DNA of 64,000 nt from the NCBI GenBank assembly GCA_038049695.1, contig CP142456.1, positions 70,215,422-70,279,421 on the forward strand, given 5' to 3'. This document shows, in pieces, positions 42,650-53,236 of this stretch (its first letter is position 1; the number at the start of each line of letters is the position of its first letter). The notes under the pieces were generated by a model that was not told the DNA's origin, searched no databases, and saw nothing but the letters and a program-made list of their open reading frames with translations. The position numbers and the translations under genes are program-made. This DNA comes from Cinnamomum chago. Taxonomy: Eukaryota; Streptophyta; Magnoliopsida; Laurales; Lauraceae.

Positions 42650-42756
42650 GTTATAAATTTGATGAGCACGATCGAGATTCAGCAGCCATTTTGAGGCTGC
42701 AGTTTGCTCGCTTTCCTAGTCCGAGGTCGGGTGGTGGGCCTCGTGGAAAACGTTGA
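42650..42756 (+). pseudogene. Isolated terminal exon of an RRM RNA-binding protein
   Basis: After a consensus acceptor (TTTTGCAG) the frame reads YKFDEHDRDSAAILRLQFAR then FPSPRSGGGPRGKR and stops at 42754-42756. This is the C-terminal end of the RRM and tail of the plant RNA-binding proteins related to At3g21215, where the equivalent is GYKFDEHDRDSA-LRLQFARFPxPRSGGG. No preceding RRM exons were found in the window. It is therefore a single-exon remnant, or the last exon of a dispersed gene. Confidence 0.6.
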
Positions 42757-43600
42757 GTGATGTGCCTTTTTCTCAGGTGACGATGCGATTCTTGCATTCG
42801 TAGTCTATTGAATTTCTTGGTCATAGACTCTACTGCAGAACGGCAATACGTTTAACAAATCATGCTGAAATTTTGTCACTCGGGCACTGTTTTTGCAGGC
42901 GTAATCAAATTGGCGGGTTTCAGATAGTGAGGGATGGACAGTAGATTATTTGCTGTCTGGTTTGTCTTTCCTTAAAACTGCGATGAACATGGAAGCGGTT
43001 ATGACTTCGGTTGCTCTTCTTTAAGTACTGTCGCGCGTTTCGCTAGATTGGTGGTAGTATGCTTATATTGGTTATAGAAGGACTAAGTGTGACAGTCTAC
43101 CTTTACTATAATACTCGTATCTATTGAACGATAAAGTGAAGTGTGAGCAATGTGGTGAGTGTGTTACATTTTTCTTCTGTTACTTTTTTTTTTTTTTGGG
43201 TTTTGTGGCAAGATAATGAAGCTTCTATTGACAAGCAGCTGAATCAATAGGCAGTCTGTCATGATAATTACAGTTAATGCGAGAAACAAACAGGAAAATA
43301 TTCGAAGACTTGCTACTCTACTGTGTCAATAAGATTATTTTGCGGACACCGGATATGGCAAGCTTTACAGGCTTGTATGGTTGCTTCTGATGGAACCTGA
43401 AGAAATGATGCCTTTGTTTCTTTTACCTCAGTTTCTCTTTGGATTTATAGTAGAAATGCCATGGTACTGTTACACCACTAGCCCACTATAGATCTGTGAC
43501 TTATCCAGCCTTTGATGGTTGTGTTAGGGCTAAGATCCTGTTCACAGCTCAAGTTTTTATTTTCTCAGTTCTCACTGATACAACTAATCTATTTTTTAAG
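42757..43600. other. 3'-UTR-like and intergenic DNA
   Basis: Sequence just after 42756 may be the 3'-UTR of the RRM fragment. No other gene, inverted ends or RNA structure is recognised. A T run lies near 43185-43198. Confidence 0.4.
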
Positions 43601-43602
43601 AT

Positions 43603-44235
43603 AAACTTCAGATTTTGATGTTTTATGACTTTGGTTTCTTAAAACTCCAGATTTTGTTTTTCGCTATAACCTGGGGATATCATTAATGAAAGGACAGATT
43701 ACATAGCTGAGAGCACAGCCCTTACAAAGTATTCAACTAAAACATCCCAAGGAACATTCAGCCTAACCAACACATCCACAGCAGAACACCCCAACATACA
43801 GAATCAGCTCATCCATCACTTCCACAATAAACCCCTCATTCCCTCAAAACACAGAAGATCCATGATCACAGGAATTGAAACATCGTAACATCTTCAGCAC
43901 CAGCCTGGACTATGTGTCTCCATAATTAATGCCTGATGATCCAGATGCAGTCCTGCTGACATTCTGGCCCTGTCCTTTTCCATATGATATTTGCCATACA
44001 CATAATGAGGAAGTAAAGAGAGGATAGTCCAGCTTTGATAAAAAAAAAAATCTCACTAACATCCCATTAACAGTTTCTTTACAATACTGAAGAGACGATA
44101 TACCTAAACGGGTCGGGATATAAATAGTTTTCTTCCAGTTTACCATGATCTCCCAAGATAAGGTTGTCTGCTTCTAAATTGAAGAAACCAGAGTTAGACA
44201 ATCACCTTCAGATTTTGATGTTTTATAACTTGGGG
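43603..44235 (-). mobile_element. Probable 5'-truncated LINE fragment with long flanking direct repeats
   Basis: CTTCAGATTTTGATGTTTTA occurs at about 43606 and again at about 44208, with similarity continuing a few bases (TGACTTTGG against TAACTTGGG). The ~570 bp between reads on the minus strand like a LINE 3' end, closing TCCTTTCATTAATGATATCC and AAAACAAAATCTGG. I see no clear reverse-transcriptase motif, so a tandem duplication with intervening sequence is the alternative. Confidence 0.45.
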
Positions 44236-44955
44236 GTTTCTTTTGCTTATCCTCCATGCTCTCTCCACTGTATTGTCGGGCAGAGCTTGCTTTTGGCTTT
44301 GTATTTCCTATTGGGTCTCCAAAGTTTTAAGGGGTACCTTCTTGAGCAGAAGCCAGAAGTTGCTAACCCACACCCACTGCAGGTCAACCCAACCCGACCC
44401 ACTTTAACCTGCATAACCATTGCAGGCTACTGCGGGTCGGTTTGAACCGCTTCCATCTAGAGGATCAATTGACCCGACTACGGTTCCCTCCCTGACCCAA
44501 ATTGAGTTGTAAGCTTAACTTGAGCCCAATTTCATTTCAACAATCATTTGAGGTGAGTACCTAGCTTTCCATCAGTGGGCCAAGGTCAATTAACTTTTTT
44601 ATTTTCCATACATTGAAGCAATTCATGCAAACTCTAGCCCTTTTGTGAATTCCGAGGTTCAACATCATTGTAGGGACATGAGGTTGGTTACTCAGTTTTC
44701 CTTCCATAAAAGGTGGGGTCCAATTGGACAAGGCCCATTCATCCTTTTCTAGCCCATGGATTGAAACAATCCAATTCAGTTTTAGCTCTTTTATTGTTTT
44801 ATGTCATGTCTATTGTATTTTCTTCATATCCATTATCCATAGCCTATGAAAGAGGACCATATAAAAATGTTCTTGAGTAAAAGCTCACAAAGGGCATACT
44901 TGAGGGGAAAAAGAGAAAAAAGAATTATTTAAATCTTAAGTATAGTGTGTGTGTG

Positions 44956-44987
<32 letters not shown>

Positions 44988-46509
44988 AACAGCTATAGAA
45001 ATTGAATAGCAGAACTAATAGAAATCAAATAAATTTTCTTTATTAACAAAACATATCAAAATAAAAAGATACTAAAAATTGAGTATGAGTTTCTAGTGGA
45101 TAGTGGAGGGTGCAATAGAAAGTGGGTATCATTAGGGTCTTTGCCTGTTTGGGATTTGGAATAATAATTAAAATTTAAAGGAAAATTTAAATGGGTCGTG
45201 CTGGTTAGGCAGGTCAAACTTAACCTGACCCATTTATCCACGGGTCAGAAAACATTGACCTGTGACCGACCCACATATTCTGCGGGTTGGGTTGTGTGGG
45301 TCATATGTGGATTGGCTTGGAATGGGTTCGCGCGGGTCGTATTTTGCCACCCCTAGTTGTCCTCCAGTAAATAGAGTTTTTCTTATTTAGAAAAGGCTTC
45401 TGTGTGTATGTGTGCTTTGGCTTCCTATAATGGATTTTTTAATTAAAAAAAATGTTTTTCAAATTGCTTACGACACTGTCAATATCTGTTTGACAGGATT
45501 CTTAAAAGAAAGCTAAAATCCTTGTATTCGTAAATTACTTCCTTCATTTCAAGGTTGAAGTTGTTGTGTAACTCAGCTTTTATATTTATCTCTATTTTCG
45601 TATCACCTTTCATCTGCATATCTACTCTCTTATCCTCAAAATTACCAAGAATTCCTCCCAACAACCATACCGGTTAGTTCCTCTCCCTGTCAGACTTTCT
45701 CGTGTGAAGGCAACTATCAATGTGGCAAGATGGGTTTGAAGTTTGAATGTTTTGCTGCTTTTAGTGTATAATGATTGTTGGATGTAGGATGTTGCATTGC
45801 CTGAAGAATGTGCCAAATTTCTGAAATCAACGTTGGTATTTTAGGAATCATATCTCTGCAATCCAAAATGAAATATTTCAGTTCTTTTAGTCAGTGATCG
45901 ATATTATTTACAGAAACATTTATGAGTAGGTGGTTGTTGATGCTAAGATTTAACTTAGGAGCATGTGAGTAAGTGGAGCATATATTTCTGAATCATGTGT
46001 TTTAATGATGGCTTTGGATCTTGGCATTCCACTGCTGAATTAAATTTGTAGGCAGGCATTTTAGAGATGTTGATTCCAGTAGTTGTGAAAGTGAAAAGAA
46101 AAACTGCTGAATTAAATTTGAAGATATCTGTTTCATCGTCATTTGGGAGAGTTTTATTTGCTTATTCAACTTCTTGGTTCAGTTGAAAGAATTATAGAAT
46201 TGAGAGTAGATTCCGCAAGGATAGAGGCATATTAGGTAATTGATTGTTGGTTGTATTTGGAAACTTTTGGTGATGGTTTAATTCATGCAGTGCCTAGGCG
46301 CACCAGGGCTTTATGAAACATAGTACTTGAAACAAACCAATCCTAGGAGAACTCGATTTCATAATAGAACAGAGAACCAGTACACATGATCTATTGATTG
46401 GGAGATTGTGAAATTTGTGTTCACGCAGCAAGAATTTAGTGTCTTTTGTAGTCGGGTGAAGCATTCAATATAGTCTATTCATTTATCGATCAACATTGAA
46501 ATTCAAACA
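44236..46509. other. Intergenic DNA with a hAT-like GGGTCG-rich element and a microsatellite
   Basis: About 44370-45355 has blocks of ACCCGACC and GGGTCGG near both sides and ends GCCACCCCTAG at 45356, the reverse complement of CTAGGGGTGGC, a common hAT-type MITE terminus; the left border is unclear. A (GT)n(AT)n microsatellite lies at 44946-44988. From 45360 to 46509 no gene or repeat is recognised. Confidence 0.4.
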
Positions 46510-46738
46510 TAATGTCGAACATATATGCCGAAGCTGGTAGATGGAATGATGTAGCAAGTTCAAGGGAGCTAATGAAGAAACGGAAATTGAACAAGATTCC
46601 CGGTTGTAGTTTGGTGGAGATCAATCGGAGGTTTCACAAATTCCACTCTGGCCTAAGATTGCATCTGGCATGAGAGAAACCATATTTGAGTTTCAAATTA
46701 ATTTATGGTCCCCACCGCAGGACAATTTGATACAAATC
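46510..46738 (+). pseudogene. Third, short copy of the PPR 3' end
   Basis: Sequence from TAATGTCGAACATATATGCC through the stop and about 70 bp of 3' flank matches 38580-38808 of the intact PPR gene, with roughly one difference per 12-15 bases. It encodes only the final ~50 residues (MSNIYAEAGRWNDVASSREL to the end). It is more diverged from the intact gene than the copy at 51654-52166, so it is probably an older duplicate. Confidence 0.85.
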
Positions 46739-47172
46739 CGTCGTTTTTCTACTGGTCTGCTCAAGCTAGATGAGCTCTCTGAAAATTGAGCCGTTGAAAT
46801 CACAGCATGCTGCTTTGTCAAAGAGGTGCCGGTTCCCAGAAGTTGGACCAGCACTAGAATAATATGACTGAATTAATGATTGAGATTTCTAAAATCAATT
46901 GGACTCCTAGCAATAAAAATATAAGGGGCGGATTTGGAAATATATATAATAGGCCATAAATGACACTTTAAGGCCCCTTGAAAATCTTGGTAGGATGTTC
47001 TCAAGAGAGAGTTATTATTGGCCTTATATTTTGGAGAGAAAAAAAAGGGATGGCAGTTCACAAATTTTCTTTTTTGGAATTTCAAAAAATCTTAGCTGCT
47101 AGCCTGCTATTATGGGGCCTTTTTTTGGGCCATATTTTTTTGGGGCCTAAAGCAATGGCTTTGTTGGCCTAA
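46739..47172. other. Intergenic sequence, no gene
   Basis: AT-rich DNA with no recognised domain or repeat. The short frames at 46873-47172 overlap on opposite strands. Confidence 0.4.
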
Positions 47173-47357
47173 TTATACAGCCGCCCTGCTCTCCAGATCG
47201 GTTGCATCCGTGAAAGTACAAAGGAAAAAATGGTTCTGCAGTTCCACAATTTCCACATTGCCACGGGAGCACCAAACCTTTGGTAGACGAGCTAACAGTT
47301 GCCTGGTTGGAACCCTCCCTCCACGTATTTGGGCAATCAAGGAAAGACTAAACTCCC
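47173..47357 (-). mobile_element. LINE ORF1-like remnant (DUF4283-type), part A
   Basis: The minus strand encodes REFSLSLIAQIRGGRVPTRQ then LLARLPKVWCSRGNVEIVEL and QNHFFLCTFTDATDLESRAA, in the style of the DUF4283 domain of plant L1 ORF1 proteins (a conserved W, then a short strand-rich stretch ending in an acidic run). The remnant is interrupted by the LTR element at 47358-49569, and the minus-strand sequence continues on the far side (part B). Confidence 0.45.
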
Positions 47358-49569
47358 TGATGCAGTGAGATCCAAGAAGAAGTGGCCCCCTAATGGACCC
47401 CACCAAGAATGATTTACTTTCTTTAAATAGTTTATTAATTTTAGTAATTTGAGATTTTAGTGATTTGATTTACTTATAGATTTTAGTGAGAGATTTTAGG
47501 GAGTGATTTTATGAATCACTGAATAATGGTAGTTTCTTTATTTAGACCATTCCTCTATTATAAATAGAGATGGATGCTTGATTGTAAGTTATGCTATATT
47601 TTTAATTAAGTTCAGAATTGTTCTTGTGAGTTTCCCTTTGGGTATTTCCCCTAAGTGATCTTAGGGTTTTGAGTCTTAGGGCTCGATCTTACCGTCGGAG
47701 GTGTATGTCTTCACCGTGGCCTCCGGGCTATGCCATCAATTGGTATCAAAGCCGACGATCCATCTCAGATCGCCGATTGAGATCGTCGATCCGAGGTATG
47801 CCTGTATCCCATCTTTTTATTTTCTGTCCATCCATTATCATCCCCACCCCCACTAATCATCATCTTCATCCATTATTATCATCATCGTCGTCATCCTTTC
47901 ATCTCATTCCAAACGAGCCTCTCACATAACCTTTTCCCACCCTACCTAAAACAAGAACCCAACTTCACGTACCTCATCCATCGTCACTCTCAAACCACAT
48001 TGCACCAGTCATCACTGTCAACCCCGACCCCAATCCTGTTCCTGTCATCATCAATCCAAAAAAAAAAAAAACCCACCCAACTGAATCCTGCATAGGCCCC
48101 ATCCGAACCCACTTTGACGCCATCTCAGCCAATTCCATCTCCTGTCATCCCCTATATTCATCTCAGCTGAACCTCCCTTTCACAAACCAGAAGAAAAAAA
48201 AAGGGTCAAACAGCAGAGGAGAAGTGAAAAAAAAAAAAAAAAAGAAAGAAGAAAAGAAACAGATAGGAGATAACAGAACAGGAAAGGAAAAAAAAGAAGA
48301 AAAAGAAATGTAGCAGCAACAGAGGAAAGAAGAAGAGAAGAGAAGGAGATTGAGTTCAAGAAAGTACCTTGCACCGGACGAAGCTACTCCTCTCCACTGC
48401 TTCTATCGCTGCACTCCCTACCGGCTCCTCGGCTTCCTCCGCAAGCAGCGAACAGCAGCAGCCAGCCAGCATCCGCTTCCTCATCATCGAAGAAGCTGCA
48501 GCTCTCTTCCTTCTTTCTCCAAATCGAATTGGTACGAGTCCCAATCAAGTTATATTTCTTCCGACATGCACTTCGAGACAGGAGAAAGAGAATAGAAAGT
48601 TTTCCGAACGTGAGTTCATAGCAACACTGATTTTGTGGGTACAAACAACATTGATCAAGGTCGTGCCACTACCGAGCTACAAAGGGTTGAGGAAGTACAA
48701 GGTCAAGCAACTATTGAAGACTCTGAACAGGTTAGCAAAAAGATCTAACATCCGATTAAGCTCATTGTCATGACATTTCCAGAAAATTTAATTGGTTCTT
48801 CCGAAATCAATTTGATTGTTCCAGTCGTTTCACAAGAAGATCAAGTTGTTGCAGTACCTCACATTGACTTCATCTTCAGGGATCAACAATGGAAGCTTAA
48901 AGATTGCACTCAAATATGGCAGATTTTACAGTTGCAGTCTCTCATAGGAAAAACGCAAGCTCACACTAAATGTAGATAGCAAACGAAGTGACGCTTTCGA
49001 CCTATTTTTAGATGGTTGACTACATTGCGTCAAACTCTCACGCTATGCCATGCAAATGCGGCTCAAAAGAAGAAGCGAACATTTGTGCATTGATTTTCGA
49101 CCCAGGCGGACATTTTCTGCACTTGTGGTCGGATTCTCTCCTGTGTTATCAACCTTTCAACTTGCCGGAGTCGAGTTCTTCTAAGAGGGCGAGAGTTGAG
49201 ATCCAAGAAGAAGTGGGCCCCTAATGGACCCCACCGAGAATGATTTACTTTCTTTAAATAGTTTATTAATTTTAGTAATTTGAGATTTTAGTGATTTGAT
49301 TTACTTAAAGATCTTAGTGAGAGATTTTAGGGAATGATTTTAGGACTCTCTGAATAATGGTAGTTTCTTTATTTAGACCATTCCTCTATTATAAATAGAA
49401 ATGGATGCTTGATTGTAAGTTATGCTATATTTTTAATTAAGTTAAGAATTGTTCTTGTGAGTTCCCCTTTGGGTATTTCCCCTAAGTGATCTTAGGGTTT
49501 TGAGTCTTAGGGCTTGATCTCACCATCGGAGGTGTAGATCTTCACAGTGGCCTCCGGGCTACGCCATCA
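47358..49569 (+). mobile_element. Small non-autonomous LTR retrotransposon, family C (2212 bp, both LTRs)
   Basis: The 5' LTR at 47358-47738 (381 bp) begins TGATGCAGTGAGATCC and ends GCCATCA. The 3' LTR at about 49195-49569 is slightly shorter at its start. By eye they differ at about 18 positions, near 5%, so the insertion is fairly recent in evolutionary terms. Directly after the 5' LTR lies TTGGTATCAAAGC, matching an initiator-tRNA-Met primer site; a purine-rich AAGAGGGCGAGAG precedes the 3' LTR. The duplication CTCCC flanks both ends (47353-47357 and 49570-49574). The ~1.45-kb interior shows no gag or pol domain. The structure otherwise looks whole, so it is a non-autonomous (TRIM/LARD-like) element that would depend on a relative. 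Confidence 0.88.
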
Positions 49570-49574
49570 CTCCC

Positions 49575-49800
49575 GCCTTGATTCCTCTAGTTGATTGGCA
49601 GCAAAGTTAACCACTGGAATGGATGTGGGAGAAAAGGCCCCCGGGATACTAGATGTGTGAGGGCAGTGACACCGTCTCGAGTGACGATGTGAACAACTGG
49701 GGTACAGAAATGGACAAGGTGCCCTTGTAAGACCGCACTCGCAATGGCATACTCTTCCCGTTCACTTCCATAGCCGTTGTGGGCGGCGTAGTGCCGGTGT
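49575..49800 (-). mobile_element. LINE ORF1-like remnant, part B
   Basis: The minus strand encodes PVVNFAANQLEESRR, which abuts the part-A sequence (REFSLSLIAQ) at the target site of the LTR element, so both flanks come from one older LINE-derived stretch. Further upstream the frame is lost. The assignment rests on the DUF4283-like part A. Confidence 0.4.
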
Positions 49801-49983
49801 AGTTTAGTGGTTGCTGAGACTTTTGTGCCTGGAGGCTGGTGGAGGGGGTTCCATGAACGGTGGTTGTTCGAAGGAAGAATCGCTCATTCTCAAATCTCCA
49901 ATTGCGTTAGGGTGATTGCGCACCACTCACTACTTTTACCCCTGGTGAAATTTACTCTATGCAATGGGAATCTTTACAGAGAG

Positions 49984-52166
49984 GGGAATAACATGCAAGT
50001 AGGACCCATGTGTTTACAAAAGCTTCTATTAAGAAGAACCGACCTGTTTCTTTCTTTCCCGCCTTCTCTTTCTTACAACTACCTTTTAAATTCTTGCTCT
50101 TCTTTTCAAGACCTCAAATGCATCCATGCCCAGATCCTAACACACGGCCTCTCCCAAAACCTCCTCTTAGCCACCAAACTAATGGCCCTTGCTTGCAGCT
50201 TTGCACCCGCCATGGACTATACCCACAAGATGTTCGATGAAATCCCCCAACCAGACGCCTTCACTTGGAAATACCCTGATTCGAGGCTATGCTGACTTGA
50301 ATCCTTGCGAACAAGCTCTACTCTACAAACAAATGCATCTCTTAGGATTATCGCCCGACCACTTCACTTTCCCATTTGTTGTCCGGTCCTGTGCGGTCCT
50401 CTTAGCCCTGAGAGAAGGGAGGGAGGTGCATTGCAATGTGATAAAGAATGGGTTCAATTTGGATGTCTTTGTTCAGAGCTCATTGGTGTCAATGTATGCA
50501 CAGAATGGCGAGGCTTCGAGTTCGGAGTTGGTCTTCGATGAGATGTGATGCAGTGAGATCCAAGAAGAAGTGGGCCCCTAATGGACCCCACCGAGAATGA
50601 TTTACTTTCTTTAAATAGTTTATTAATTTTAGTAATTTGAGATTTTAGTGATTTGATTTACTTAAAGATTTTAGTGAGAGATTTTAGGGAATGATTTTAG
50701 GACTCTCTGAATAATGGTAGTTTCTTTATTTAGACCATTCCTCTATTATAAATAGAGAGGGATGCTTGATTGTAAGTTATGCTATATTTTTAATAAAGTT
50801 AAGAATTGTTCTTGTGAGTTCCCCTTTGGGTATTTCCCCTAAGTGATCTTAGGGTTTTGAGTCTTAGGGCTCGATCTCACCGTCGAAGGTGTAGATCTTT
50901 ACCATGGCCTCCGGGCTACGCTATCAAGATGGGTGTGAAGAACATTGTTTCGTGGGCGGCAATGATTGCGGGGTATGTGCAAAATGGGTTTTATTTGAAG
51001 TCGTTGGATGCTTTTAGGAGGATGGTTATTTCGGGGACTCAGCCAAATGCATTTACACTCGTGAGTATCCTTCCTGCATATGCGGGATTGGAATATTTGA
51101 AATTGGGGCAGCTGATTCATGGGTATGGGATTAAATTGGGTCTGGATTCAGATCTTCCACTGGTGAATTCTATGATTGCTTTGTATGGGAAGTGGGGAAT
51201 GTCGAGACCGCGAGTTCTTTGTTTGATAGTATGGGGGTCAGGAACATGGTCTCGTGGAACGCGATTGCCACTTATGAACAGAATGACATGGATTCCGAGG
51301 CAAGAAAGCTCTTCCAAAAAATGCAAAATGAGAAGGTATAATTTGATCATATTACAATGGTTAGTATTATCTCAGCTTGTGCTAGTTTGGGTGCTCTGAA
51401 CACTGGGAAATTGGTGCATGAGCTTGCCAACAGGAAAGGGCTTGAAAGCAACGTAGCAGTAACAAATGTACTTTTAGACATGTATGCAAAATGTGGGAGC
51501 AAAGATTTGGCAAGAAATGTTTTCGACTAGTTGCCTAAAAAAGGTGTAGTCTCTTGCAGTGCAATGATAGGGGCGTATGCAGCTCATGGGCAATAAAGCT
51601 CTTCTAAAAAAGCTCATGGTCATGGTGAAGATGCCCTCAGGCTCTTCTCTAAGATGCAGCAGGAGGGGGTTCAACCAAATAGTTTCACCTTCACCTCTTT
51701 ATTGACAGCTTGTAGGCACTCCGGCCTTGTTGAAGAAGGGATGAGGCAGTTCAACAGCATGAGGAAGGACTATTCGATTGTGCCTGGTGTAGAGCATTGT
51801 GCATGTATGGTGGACCTCCTTGGCCGTGCCGGCCTATTAGTGGATGCGTATGAATTCATTGAAAGGATGCCCATTGAGCCTGATGTAGGTGTTTGGGGAG
51901 CTTTGCTTGGTGCATGCAGAATTCATGGGAATATTGAGATGGCTGAGCTTGTGGCAGCACGTCTGTTTCAGTTGGATCCTCAAACTGTTACGTACTACGT
52001 TCTAATGTCGAACATATATGCCGAAGCTGGTAGATGGGATGATGTAGCAAGATTAAGGGAGCTAATGAAGGAATGGGAATTGAAAAAGATCCCTGGTCGT
52101 AGTTTGGTGGAGATCAATCGGAGGTTCCACAAATTCCACTCTGGCCTAAGATTGCATCCGGCATGA
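49984..52166 (+). pseudogene. Duplicate of the PPR gene, broken (pseudogene)
   Basis: This locus is about 95% similar to 36971-38743. It starts with the same ATG (49993, MQVGPMCLQKLLLRRTDLFL) but cannot encode the protein. There is a one-base insertion near 50271 (TTGGAAATACC against TTGGAATACC), a 381-bp solo LTR at 50546-50926, a one-base loss near 51190, stop codons near 51340 (GTATAATTT) and 51528 (GACTAGTTG), and a ~30-bp partial duplication near 51590-51620. The C-terminal 170 codons (51654-52166) remain open and nearly identical to the intact gene. Confidence 0.9.
50546..50926 (+). mobile_element. Solo LTR of family C (381 bp) in the PPR pseudogene
   Basis: It begins TGATGCAGTGAGATCC, ends GGGCTACGCTATCA and is flanked by AGATG (50541-50545 and 50927-50931). 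The length equals the 5' LTR at 47358-47738, and it is closest in sequence to the 3' LTR at 49195. The intact PPR gene shows the empty site. It is a fossil left by LTR-LTR recombination. Confidence 0.92.
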
Positions 52167-53097
52167 GACAAACCATATTTGAGTTTCAAATTAATTTATA
52201 GTCCCCACCCCTGGACAACCTGATACAGATATGGAAACATAAAATATTGCAGGAAGAGCACATATGAGACTACAATTCTTGCAATTTAGGATATTGCCAC
52301 ACATTCATGGGTTTCTGTACCACTATCAATGCGACAAGAGGACTGCTAGAAACTGAGAAAACAGTGAAAATAATACAGTTGAATGCTGTTATCTAGTATT
52401 TGTGCAATATATTCTAACTTCTAATGTAGGTTTGATGGAAAAATAGAACGCTTGAAGCTGAGCCCAGATAGGATAAGGCTTCAATTTCGTTACAATAAAC
52501 CAGTATTCTAACCAGATACAGTGACTTGGATATCCTATTGAGAGGCTTTGAAGCTTGGTCCCAGAACTTTTACTTAATGATGTTGTGTATTCACATTATG
52601 ATGCTTGTCATCATCAATTGGGGCTAATGGATCACAGGGAACTTTTTATTCTCCAATGCAATCGTCCCTGCCTTTGTATTTGCTAGCACCTGTGAGATGA
52701 TCTTTGCCAGCAGACTACATAAAGCAGGGCAGTATTGGACAACAGAAAATGGGTTCTTCAGCCATCAAACACCAGAGCTCGGATTTGATTGTAAAAGAAG
52801 TACCTTCCAACCACCTGTTAGCTGGATGCATTTAGATCTGCAGTTGCATAGGGTGAAGCCTGTGGAGGTGGTCTCATGTGAAAGAGGGCATGTGAATTTC
52901 TTAATGTGCAAGGGATTTTAGCTTGCTGACAGTAATTTTGTACTCCACTGGCCTTCATAAATTGTATTTTTTCAAAAGGAAAAACTTATACCACCAGATA
53001 CAGTTGCCAGTGCTCAGCCATTGTTGGTAAAGGTGCACGATTGCCGTAGATTAGTGTTTCTCATGAATAAAAAAAACGTTGCTGTCACTATTTTCAG
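52167..53097 (+). other. Duplicated PPR 3' flank (copy 2)
   Basis: Nearly identical to 38744-39674, with scattered substitutions and small indels. No coding domain. Confidence 0.7.
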
Positions 53098-53236
53098 GAA
53101 TGCTGAATTGCTGGGGTTATTGACTTCTGAAGGGATTGATGTGGATTCACAAAGTGATGCTGGAGCCCCACTAACATGGGCTGCTGGTCATGGACAACAG
53201 GATGCTGTCAAGGTTTTGTTAGAACACCATGCTAAT
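53098..53236 (+). pseudogene. Isolated ankyrin-repeat exon (copy 2)
   Basis: This is the same 139-bp exon as at 39675, with intact acceptor and donor. It encodes NAELLGLLTSEGIDVDSQSD, AGAPLTWAAGHGQQDAVKVL and LEHHAN. The HHAN ending is closer to the family consensus (LLEHHAN) than copy 1 (HLAN). No further exons of the ankyrin gene were found downstream. Confidence 0.65.

Noticed and set aside
48369-48773. 134-codon frame within the family C LTR element as a gag gene
   Set aside because: Several overlapping frames exist on both strands, with no zinc knuckle or other gag feature.
50857-51399. 180-codon frame fusing LTR and PPR codons as a new gene
   Set aside because: It is a fossil LTR joined to a pseudogene by insertion and leaves the PPR frame downstream; kept only as an observation on possible chimeric transcripts.
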